From Candidatus Latescibacterota bacterium (GTDB lineage: Bacteria > Blakebacterota > Blakebacteria > Blakebacterales > Blakebacteraceae): a stretch of 7,190 bases of DNA. The stretch is from assembly GCA_023135015.1 (NCBI GenBank), contig JAGLTZ010000009.1:1-7190 (forward strand). The letters run 5' to 3'. Under the pieces are notes generated by a model. It saw only the letters and a program-made list of their open reading frames with translations. It was not told where the DNA came from and searched no databases. Below, piece by piece: positions 1 through 5,133 of the stretch (within the stretch, counting starts at the first letter, position 1; the number at the start of each line of letters is the position of its first letter). Position numbers and translations under genes: made by a program.

Positions 1-248
1 TGGCCCGGTGTATCTATCAGGTTGAGTGTGTATTCAACCCCGTCGGCGGCCGTATACTGCATCCGCACCGGATGCATCTTGATGGTGATGCCCCGTTCCC
101 GCTCCAGGTCCATGTCGTCGAGGACCTGGTCCACATTGGCCAGACGCTCGAGCATACCGGTCTTTTCCAGCAGGCGGTCGGCGAGCGTCGACTTCCCGTG
201 GTCTATATGCGCTACGATGCAGAAGTTACGAATGTGCTCCTGGTTCAT
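1..248 (-). CDS. lepA: Elongation factor 4 (LepA), N-terminal fragment running off the left edge
   Basis: Translational GTPase that acts on stalled or mistranslocated ribosomes in the cytoplasm (family knowledge). The visible 82 codons start at the ATG at 246-248 and encode the beginning of the GTP-binding domain. The P-loop AHIDHGKST is at residues 13-21, the G2 segment ERGITIK at 51-57, and the G3 motif DTPG at 79-82, with the following His split by the window edge. The [15 protein letters not shown] context is typical of LepA and separates it from EF-Tu, EF-G and TypA. The rest of the gene (a full LepA is about 600 residues) lies outside. It sits 60 bases downstream of the amidase stop on the same strand and is probably the third gene of an smpB-amidase-lepA operon. 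No clear Shine-Dalgarno sequence precedes the start; the best is a weak CCGGAT. The start is supported because [19 protein letters not shown] matches the usual LepA N-terminus in length. Confidence 0.97.
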   Translation of the reverse strand, partial: MNQEHIRNFCIVAHIDHGKSTLADRLLEKTGMLERLANVDQVLDDMDLERERGITIKMHPVRMQYTAADGVEYTLNLIDTPG

Positions 249-308
249 ACGATCCGGTCTTGGCGGTCTGTCAGCGCTGTAAGAGGGGAAATGGTGGCCG
301 GGGGGGGC

Positions 309-1934
309 TCACCGACCCACTTCCACCCGCTCCCTGTAGCTGATTACTGCGGCGTGCAGGGCTTCTGCAACCTTGTTCTTGAAGCTGTTCTGCCTCAGAA
401 AGTTCTCTTCAGCCCTGTTGGAAATAAAGGCGATTTCAACAAGTACGCTCGGCATGCTCGCTCCGTTAAGGACAAGGAAACCTGCCTGGTCAATCCTGCG
501 GTCGCGCACCTGATGCCTGATGCGGCCCCTCAGCTCGTCCTGGATCAGGCCCGCAAGCACCTGGCTCTCTTCTAGATATTTCGTGCTTATCAGCTCGCCA
601 AGAATGCCTCTGAGCATCGGCTCCGTCACATCAATCTGAAGGGCACGGCTGTTCTCTTCATACCTCAGCACGGAGTTCTCGAACGCTGCGATCTGCCGCG
701 CCTCGTCGTTTTTTGCCTCTGCCAGGAAGAAGGTCATAAATCCGTTTACCGAGGGATCACGGAACGAATTGGCATGAATGCTTATGAAGATATCGCCCTT
801 CTCGCTGTTTGCCTTCTCGTAACGATTGCTGAGGGTAACAAAATCATCCGTCTCGCGGGTCATTATTACTTTTATGTCCTGGGTGCGGGGATCTCTGCGA
901 AAGAGCTCCTTCAGCCGCCTTGCCACATCGAGGGCCACATCTTTCTCCCTCAGGCCGGTGGGGCCCACACTGCCGGGATCCTTCCCGCCGTGTCCCGGAT
1001 CTATTACGACCGTGCTGATACCGAAGGCGGGGGCGGTGGGGAAAGTCGAGCGCGATTCCTCCAGCCGCTCTCCCGCTGCCGAATTCCGGAGAACGAAGAG
1101 CAGTCCCTCGTTCGTGCGGTAGAAGTCGGGCGTGTCCCTGTAACGGCGCGAGAGGCGGAAGCTTATCTGCAGCACGTTGTCTCGTTGCTCAAATACTTCG
1201 ATCTTTCTGACAAGCCCCTTGCCCTGAACCCGCCGCAGGGCCGCAACATCGGCGCGCGCGCCCTCGAAAGTGATATTCAGAGCACCCTCCCCCTGGGAGA
1301 AGGTTTCGTAGTTGAGGGATTCTGTCAGAAGTATCTCAACTTCAGTCCCCTGCTCCGGTCGATGCGTCAGCCTTATTCCCAGCACGTTCAGCCCCGTTCC
1401 ACCGTAATTGAGCCACCCTTGCTGGGGCAGATACTCGCATTCCTTTCCCGTAAACGCCGTCAGCAGGATGGCAATGCCGTCTGCCGGTGCGTAGAGGGCT
1501 CCCCGGTGGAGTACCACCGGACGTGGAAGGTTGACCGCCTGGCTCGGCTGGTTGTCTATAATCACGATCGGGGAGCCGAGAGTGAATTTCAGGCGGCGGT
1601 CTTCTATAAAGAGCTCGTACTTTTTCTTGATGTCGCGGCGGTCGCGCGCACCCAGGTATGCAGCGAAATCGTAGAGCCGGAGGTAGAGCTCACCCCCCTC
1701 GAGGCGCACGCAACGTATCCGCTCCTGGGTCGGCACACCGTTGCGGGCGATAACCACCATTTCGGTTTCATCCGGTTCACGGCTCTCGCCGCCCTGCTGC
1801 CAGCCCTGGACGAGGCAGTTACCAGCATGCGCGACGCCGGCATTGAACACAAAGCCCAGAAGCAATGCTGCGGCCGCTGCCCGTATGGTACTGCTAGCCG
1901 AGCAAGTGCTGATTCTAACTGAATAGGTCATCAT
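309..1934 (-). CDS. Periplasmic N-acetylmuramoyl-L-alanine amidase with AMIN domain
   Basis: Predicted zinc amidase that cleaves the bond between N-acetylmuramic acid and the stem peptide in peptidoglycan, normally for daughter-cell separation or wall remodelling (Amidase_3 family, AmiA/B/C type). Residues 1-37 form a signal peptide: Arg in the n-region, core AAAAALLLGFVF, cleavage after AHA. Residues about 56-176 form a beta-rich region resembling the copper-amine-oxidase N-terminal-like fold seen on wall proteins. Residues about 181-284 look like an AMIN targeting domain. Residues about 307-535 are the catalytic domain: IDPGHGG with zinc ligand H315, LREKD with E330, ISIHAN with H387, and catalytic E500 in VLVEIAFISN. 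All four expected residues are present. At 541 residues it is longer than E. coli AmiC (about 417), mainly because of the extra N-terminal domain. The start is one of two adjacent ATG codons (1934 or 1931) and has no evident Shine-Dalgarno sequence. It lies 33 bases downstream of smpB. The catalytic assignment is strong; the first-domain identity is tentative. Confidence 0.93.
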   Translation of the reverse strand: MMTYSVRISTCSASSTIRAAAAALLLGFVFNAGVAHAGNCLVQGWQQGGESREPDETEMVVIARNGVPTQERIRCVRLEGGELYLRLYDFAAYLGARDRRDIKKKYELFIEDRRLKFTLGSPIVIIDNQPSQAVNLPRPVVLHRGALYAPADGIAILLTAFTGKECEYLPQQGWLNYGGTGLNVLGIRLTHRPEQGTEVEILLTESLNYETFSQGEGALNITFEGARADVAALRRVQGKGLVRKIEVFEQRDNVLQISFRLSRRYRDTPDFYRTNEGLLFVLRNSAAGERLEESRSTFPTAPAFGISTVVIDPGHGGKDPGSVGPTGLREKDVALDVARRLKELFRRDPRTQDIKVIMTRETDDFVTLSNRYEKANSEKGDIFISIHANSFRDPSVNGFMTFFLAEAKNDEARQIAAFENSVLRYEENSRALQIDVTEPMLRGILGELISTKYLEESQVLAGLIQDELRGRIRHQVRDRRIDQAGFLVLNGASMPSVLVEIAFISNRAEENFLRQNSFKNKVAEALHAAVISYRERVEVGR

Positions 1935-1967
1935 ATTGAACGACTACTGTACCCTGTCTGTTGTTCC

Positions 1968-2432
1968 TTACCCTTTGAAACGCCGCACCGCTTGTCTGAT
2001 CTCGCGGCGCGCTTCCTCCTCGGCTATCCGCCGGCGCTTGTCCGACTTTACGCGGCCGCGCGCAACTGCAATCAATATTTTTGCGTACCCTCCCTTGAAA
2101 TATAGCTTGAGGGGAATAAGAGTGACCCCTTTCTGAGCCACCTTTCCCACGAGGCGCCTGATCTCCGATTTATGGAGCATGAGCTTACGGGGCCGTTTCG
2201 GCTCGTGATTCGTGTACCCACCCTGATCGTAAGAGGGAATATGGCAATCGTACAGCCATACCTCACCTCCCTCAACCCGGGCGAAGCTGCCGGTCAGATC
2301 GGCCCGTCCCGCCCTCAAGCTCTTCACCTCCGTGCCCAGCAGCACCATCCCTGCCTCGACGGTCTCCACGATCTCGTATTCTCTGCGGGCACGTTTGTTC
2401 GACGCCACGAGGCGTTCAGCCATACTATTCAC
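1968..2432 (-). CDS. smpB: SsrA-binding protein SmpB
   Basis: Small basic protein that binds tmRNA and brings it to ribosomes stalled on truncated mRNA, starting trans-translation (family knowledge). The 154-residue product matches SmpB along its whole length: NKRARREYEIVET (12-24), GTEVKSLRAGRADL (33-46), GEVWLYDCHI (56-65), NHEPKRPRKLMLHKSEIRRL (75-94) and LIPLKLYFKGGYAKI (105-119). The basic C-terminal tail at 126-154 (RGRVKSDKRRR onward) would insert into the ribosomal decoding region; it has SDKR where LYDKR or LHDKR is more common. The stop is TAA. Two starts are possible: GTG at 2432, with AGGAG 16 bases upstream at 2449-2453, which is a long spacing; or ATG at 2423 (MAERLVASNK), which has only a weak GGGTGA upstream and gives an equally good N-terminus. 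The tmRNA gene ssrA is not in the window. It is the first gene of the leftward group and divergent from the tRNA. Confidence 0.97.
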   Translation of the reverse strand: MNSMAERLVASNKRARREYEIVETVEAGMVLLGTEVKSLRAGRADLTGSFARVEGGEVWLYDCHIPSYDQGGYTNHEPKRPRKLMLHKSEIRRLVGKVAQKGVTLIPLKLYFKGGYAKILIAVARGRVKSDKRRRIAEEEARREIRQAVRRFKG

Positions 2433-2547
2433 CCACTCGCAGGCTAGGCTCCTATGGTGATGAATTCGATCACAGACATATTAATCAAAACCGACAGGCA
2501 CCTGTTCCCAAGGAAAATTAAATATCTACGAATGGTTACCGGGAATC
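2433..2547. other. Intergenic region between divergent smpB and tRNA-Leu
   Basis: This should contain the promoter of the smpB-amidase-lepA group, read on the minus strand. A possible -10 box TAATAT lies at 2478-2483 (complement), but no good -35 box sits 16-18 bases upstream of it, so no promoter is called. A 5+2+5 inverted repeat, ACAGG-CA-CCTGT, is at 2494-2505; it is short enough to be chance. The segment is AT-richer than its surroundings, as expected of a promoter region. No coding signal is seen. Confidence 0.3.
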
Positions 2548-2576
2548 TTGACTTAAAAGCTCCGGATAGATACGTT
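2548..2576 (+). promoter_or_regulatory. Candidate sigma-70-type promoter of tRNA-Leu
   Basis: TTGACT at 2548-2553 matches five of six bases of the -35 consensus. TACGTT at 2571-2576 follows after 17 bases as a weak -10 (three of six, but including the conserved first T, the A and the last T). Transcription would begin near 2583, giving a short leader before the mature tRNA 5' end at 2589, as is common for tRNA genes. The overlapping TAGATA at 2567-2572 looks more like a -10 but its 13-base spacing is too short. Inference from sequence only. Confidence 0.42.
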
Positions 2577-2588
2577 TCGGAGTTGCAG

Positions 2589-2675
2589 GCCGAAGTGGTG
2601 GAACTGGTAGACACGCTGCGTTCAGGGCGCAGTGGGCGCAAGCCCGTGTGGGTTCAAATCCCTCCTTCGGCACCA
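2589..2675 (+). tRNA. tRNA-Leu, anticodon CAG
   Basis: An 87-base class II tRNA with an encoded CCA end. The acceptor stem pairs GCCGAAG (2589-2595) with CTTCGGC (2665-2671), followed by discriminator A and CCA at 2673-2675. The anticodon stem CTGCG/CGCAG encloses the loop TTCAGGG (2621-2627), giving anticodon CAG at 2623-2625, which reads CUG leucine codons. A long variable arm, GGGC-GCAA-GCCC (2634-2645), and the D-loop segment GGTAGACACGC are typical of tRNA-Leu. The T-arm GTGGG-TTCAAAT-CCCTC (2648-2664) has one T-T mismatch at its second pair from the outside. The gene stands alone between divergent smpB and the receiver gene and has its own terminator. Confidence 0.97.
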
Positions 2676-2688
2676 GTTGCCCGGAGAG

Positions 2689-2717
2689 CCCCCGGCGCGT
2701 TGGACACCGGGGGTTTT
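2689..2717 (+). terminator. Rho-independent terminator of tRNA-Leu
   Basis: The inverted repeat CCCCCGG (2689-2695) and CCGGGGG (2707-2713) forms a 7-bp GC-only stem with an 11-base loop, followed directly by TTTT (2714-2717). It starts 13 bases after the tRNA CCA end, so it would end the tRNA transcript and insulate the downstream receiver gene. The T tract is short, so termination may be incomplete. Confidence 0.75.
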
Positions 2718-2733
2718 CGACAGTCGAATCGGG

Positions 2734-2762
2734 TTGCCGCTCTCCAGAGCGCGCGCTATATC
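2734..2762 (+). promoter_or_regulatory. Candidate sigma-70-type promoter of the receiver gene
   Basis: TTGCCG (2734-2739) and TATATC (2757-2762) each match four of six consensus bases and are separated by exactly 17 bases. The predicted start of transcription is at about 2768-2769, immediately before the 13+1+13 palindrome. It lies after the tRNA terminator, which supports independent transcription of the receiver gene. Based on consensus match only. Confidence 0.5.
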
Positions 2763-2769
2763 GTACTAG

Positions 2770-2819
2770 TTCCCATCCGGAAATTCCGGATGGGAAATAA
2801 CAAGGTTTCCGCAAGGGAA
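2770..2819 (+). promoter_or_regulatory. Three-copy 13-base element: perfect palindrome plus a third copy over the Shine-Dalgarno sequence
   Basis: The left arm TTCCCATCCGGAA (2770-2782), one A, and the right arm TTCCGGATGGGAA (2784-2796) form a perfect inverted repeat. As RNA it can fold as an 11-bp stem with a 5-base loop. After ten bases, TTCCGCAAGGGAA (2807-2819) repeats the right arm at 11 of 13 positions and contains the receiver gene's Shine-Dalgarno AAGGGA (2813-2818). The left arm can therefore pair either with the right arm (13 of 13) or with the third copy (11 of 13, A-A and C-C mismatches), which would hide the ribosome binding site. There is no T tract after the hairpin, so it is not a classic terminator. 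It could be a translational switch, a 5'-end mRNA-stabilising hairpin, an operator for a dimeric regulator, or a dispersed palindromic repeat. The repeat structure is seen directly; the function is inferred. Confidence 0.6.
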
Positions 2820-2825
2820 TTATAA

Positions 2826-3194
2826 ATGGCCAGAATTCTGGTGGTCGACGACGAGATCGCGATTGTCGATATACTTAAGGCATTCCTCGAGGATAAGGAG
2901 CACACGGTCTTCGTCGCATATGACGGCGCTGAGGCTGTGATGGTCGCCAAGAAAGAGCGGCCCCACGTCATCCTGCTGGACATCTACCTGCCAAAAATGG
3001 ACGGCATCCAGGTACTGCAGGCCGTCAAGGAATTCGACGAGACGATCGGTATTATTATAATGACCGGCTTCCGCGAGAAAGAGGTTGCCCAAAAGGCCCT
3101 GGAGCTGGGTGCTTTCGATTACATCAATAAACCTTTCGACTTCGATTACCTCGAGCGCACCCTGGATACCAAGCTGCAGCTTATGCTGATGTAG
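2826..3194 (+). CDS. Stand-alone CheY-like response regulator receiver protein
   Basis: A 122-residue cytoplasmic protein made only of a phosphoacceptor receiver domain, expected to take phosphate from a histidine kinase and signal by protein contact. Key residues are visible: acidic pair D8-D9 in LVVDDE, phosphoacceptor D52 in ILLDIYLPKMDG, T80 in IIIMTGF, and K102 in INKPF. The sequence then runs FDFDYLERTLDTKLQLMLM as the last helix and stops, so there is no DNA-binding or enzymatic output domain. This puts it in the CheY, Spo0F or DivK class by architecture; which one cannot be told. The ATG start has AAGGGA eight bases upstream, the clearest ribosome binding site in the window. No kinase gene is adjacent. 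Its expression may be governed by the palindromic element directly upstream. The next gene begins 204 bases further on, so joint transcription with it is uncertain. Confidence 0.95.
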   Translation: MARILVVDDEIAIVDILKAFLEDKEHTVFVAYDGAEAVMVAKKERPHVILLDIYLPKMDGIQVLQAVKEFDETIGIIIMTGFREKEVAQKALELGAFDYINKPFDFDYLERTLDTKLQLMLM

Positions 3195-3272
3195 CCTTTT
3201 CTCGGGTCCTGCAGTCATCTACAATCGATCTATTCGTCGGGTATTTCAGCTACTCTATTAAGGTGAAGCCCG

Positions 3273-3302
3273 TTGACACCTCTTTTCGCGGTGACCTACC
3301 TT
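3273..3302 (+). promoter_or_regulatory. Candidate promoter of the OmpA-family gene
   Basis: A perfect -35 consensus TTGACA (3273-3278) is followed after 18 bases by TACCTT (3297-3302), a weak -10 (three of six). Transcription would begin near 3309, leaving a leader of about 90 bases. The rest of the 3195-3398 gap holds no strong terminator hairpin after the receiver gene and no recognisable RNA gene. A second TTGAC (3319-3323) has no good -10 partner. Moderate to weak support. Confidence 0.35.
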
Positions 3303-3398
3303 GTTCCAATCTGAGAGGTTGACGCTGGAGACAGACAACGGGGACATCCTGAGATCGACAACGACCACCTTCGGGACTGTAGCCATTATCTTTTTACT

Positions 3399-5105
3399 GT
3401 GCAAAAGCCTGATAGAATAACGCGAGCCTTCCGCACCCTTTTTATCTGCGGTATCATCCTGCTCTTCCTGTGGCCGCAGACGGCAGCTGCACAGACCGGA
3501 TACCCGACGGGTGCACGCGGGGGAATCCTGATCCCGTCGGCCATAACTCTTCAACGCGGCGCATTGAGCGTAGGGGCCTACGGCACTCTGAGCCGCCAGG
3601 GAAATTTGAACACAGGGCTCGGCCTCGGCTCGGTCGGCTTCGGTCTTACCGACAACATCCAGCTCTATGCCTCCTTCAGCAGCTTTCTGACCGACACCGG
3701 AGACAACATTCTAGCATTCGGCAGCGCCACGCTAGGCTATGCGTCCGGCCCAATAGGCCTGACCATTCGTTGGCCCGGCCCGGCCGATAGGGCATTCCAC
3801 ATCGCGGCCAACGCCGCGGTCACACCTGGGATCCACAAGGAGGCGCTCTCCGGTCACAACCATCCTTACGCCAGGAACAGCTTCGATGTAACCCTCTCCC
3901 TCTCGCAGAGTCTCACGATCGGATCATTCGACCTTCGGGCAGTCGAAGGCATCGTTGTCACCGAGGAGGGGACCGGTGGTATAAACATACCCACCCATGC
4001 CATGCTCGGCGGAGGCCTCAGCTGGTGGGTACTGCCGAATGCCGGCCTGGAATTCGAGCTGTTAAGCAGGCTGGAGACAGAGACACCGGTAGAGATAATG
4101 AGGGATTACCTGGCTGCCAGTCTCGGAGCCGTTGTCACACTCATGCCCCGGCTGAACCTGAGGGGGGGATACATGCTAGGTCTCTCTCAGGACCGCACCG
4201 ACGGGATCGGAACCCGCGCCGAGGATTGGACGGCCTACGCCAGCGTCGAGTTAATTCTCGGCAACCTTGTCGAGAGGCCCGGACGCCAGCCGAGACCACG
4301 CCGCGAAAGACCAGGCTTAATACCCGGCGTGACCGACAGTGACGGAGATGGGGTACCAGACTCGATAGACGAGGAGCCGCTGACACCTCACGGGGCCGTG
4401 GTCGATTCAGTCGGCCGCGCCCTGGACACAGACAGTGACGGGATTCCCGACGGTCTGGACTCAGAAGCTGATACGCCGGCCGGTGCTCTGGTCGACGCAC
4501 AGGGCCGCGCCGTTGACAGCGACGGTGACGGCGTACCCGACGGGATCGACGCCGAAGCCGACACCCCTCAGGGTGCAGTCGTAGACTCCGCCGGTCGCGC
4601 CGTCGACAGTGACGGTGACGGAATACCCGACGGGATCGACGCCGAGCCGAATACTCCACAGGGCATCCCTGTGGATGCTCAGGGCCGCGGCCTGTACGGG
4701 ATGGAAGCAGAACTTATCACCAAGGGCCTTCTGACCCTGAATGCCATTTACTTCCGTTACAACTCCGCCGACATCAGGCCGGAATCGTTCCAGACCATGC
4801 AGGAAGTCGGATTGATCCTGGCCAAGTACAGCGAGCTGAAGATCGAGGTCGGCGGGCACACGGACGGTTTCGGAAGCGACGTCTACAACCTGGAGCTGAG
4901 CCGGGCTCGCGCCCAGTCGGTGCTCAACTGGATTCTGGAGAACATCCCCGATCTCGGCCTCAGCCAGTTCACGGTTCTCGGCTATGGTGAAAGCCAGCCG
5001 GTGGCCAGCAACGACACCGAGGATGGGCGCACGTTGAACAGGCGTGTGGAATTCAAGGTTCTGAATCCGGCGGAACTGGATAAGTACCGCAGACCCCCCT
5101 TTTAG
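3399..5105 (+). CDS. OmpA-family outer-membrane protein with four calcium-binding-type repeats
   Basis: Predicted envelope protein tethering the outer membrane to peptidoglycan. Residues 1-31 form a signal peptide: core LFICGIILLFLW, cleavage after TAAA. Residues about 40-290 are rich in alternating polar/hydrophobic and glycine-aromatic segments, consistent with a transmembrane beta-barrel. A Pro/Arg-rich linker (292-308) leads to four 30-residue repeats at 313-432, of the form DSDGDGxPDGxDxExxTPxGxxVDxxGRxx, resembling thrombospondin type 3 repeats. The C-terminal OmpA domain (about 445-557) carries HTDGFGSDVYNLELSRARA. D489 and R504 align with E. coli OmpA D271 and R286, which bind diaminopimelate. 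LNRRVEFKV near the end is also typical. The start is GTG at 3399; the frame is open upstream only to a TGA at 3312-3314 and contains no better start. No Shine-Dalgarno sequence is visible. Overall order resembles OprF-like proteins. The barrel strand count cannot be fixed by eye. Confidence 0.93.
   Translation: MQKPDRITRAFRTLFICGIILLFLWPQTAAAQTGYPTGARGGILIPSAITLQRGALSVGAYGTLSRQGNLNTGLGLGSVGFGLTDNIQLYASFSSFLTDTGDNILAFGSATLGYASGPIGLTIRWPGPADRAFHIAANAAVTPGIHKEALSGHNHPYARNSFDVTLSLSQSLTIGSFDLRAVEGIVVTEEGTGGINIPTHAMLGGGLSWWVLPNAGLEFELLSRLETETPVEIMRDYLAASLGAVVTLMPRLNLRGGYMLGLSQDRTDGIGTRAEDWTAYASVELILGNLVERPGRQPRPRRERPGLIPGVTDSDGDGVPDSIDEEPLTPHGAVVDSVGRALDTDSDGIPDGLDSEADTPAGALVDAQGRAVDSDGDGVPDGIDAEADTPQGAVVDSAGRAVDSDGDGIPDGIDAEPNTPQGIPVDAQGRGLYGMEAELITKGLLTLNAIYFRYNSADIRPESFQTMQEVGLILAKYSELKIEVGGHTDGFGSDVYNLELSRARAQSVLNWILENIPDLGLSQFTVLGYGESQPVASNDTEDGRTLNRRVEFKVLNPAELDKYRRPPF
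4335..4694 (+). repeat. Four in-frame 90-bp tandem repeats (TSP3-like, 30 residues each)
   Basis: Units are at 4335-4424, 4425-4514, 4515-4604 and 4605-4694, all exactly 90 bases with no gap. Each encodes an Asp-rich loop (DSDGDG or DTDSDG, then PDGID or a variant) of the calcium-binding thrombospondin type 3 kind, followed by TPxGxxVDxxGR. Units 3 and 4 differ at only three of their first 41 bases, which points to recent duplication or gene conversion. Units 1 and 2 are more diverged. Canonical units carry cysteines (CPxTP and GCP); all of these are replaced here. Confidence 0.93.
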
Positions 5106-5113
5106 TATCTAAC

Positions 5114-5133
5114 TAGTTTCCAGGGTGGAACTA
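5114..5133. terminator. Weak hairpin between convergent genes
   Basis: TAGTTTCCA (5114-5122), GGG, and TGGAACTA (5126-5133) form an 8-bp stem with one bulged T and a 3-base loop. It lies in the 25-base gap between the stops of the OmpA-family gene and the convergent peptidase gene, and overlaps the peptidase stop codon. There is no good T tract on either strand, so its role as a bidirectional terminator is doubtful. Confidence 0.25.

Noticed and set aside
300..307. Run of eight G between the amidase stop and lepA
   Set aside because: It lies outside coding sequence, so slippage would not change a reading frame; possibly a homopolymer sequencing-error site only.
774..1922. Long plus-strand open frame (382 codons) opposite the amidase gene
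   Set aside because: It is antisense to a gene with a full set of catalytic motifs, has no family resemblance, and is explained by high GC content lowering stop frequency.
2494..2505. Short palindrome ACAGG-CA-CCTGT upstream of smpB
   Set aside because: Ten paired bases in a promoter-sized region can occur by chance, and no second copy is seen nearby.
2770..2796. Palindrome as a rho-independent terminator
   Set aside because: No T tract follows on either strand, and the tRNA already has a better terminator at 2689-2717.
2820..3218. Minus-strand open frame (132 codons) opposite the receiver gene
   Set aside because: Complete overlap with a well-supported CheY-like gene; no motif of its own.
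3301..3420. Possible 39-codon TTG-started small ORF (ending GTVAIIFLLCKSLIE) in the leader of the OmpA-family gene
   Set aside because: Hydrophobic stretch suggests a small membrane peptide or leader ORF, but there is no ribosome binding site, the start is TTG, and it overlaps the downstream gene. Too short to support without conservation.
4141..4659. Minus-strand open frame (172 codons) opposite the OmpA-family gene
   Set aside because: Its product is an Arg-rich repetitive translation that simply mirrors the Asp-rich repeats on the other strand.
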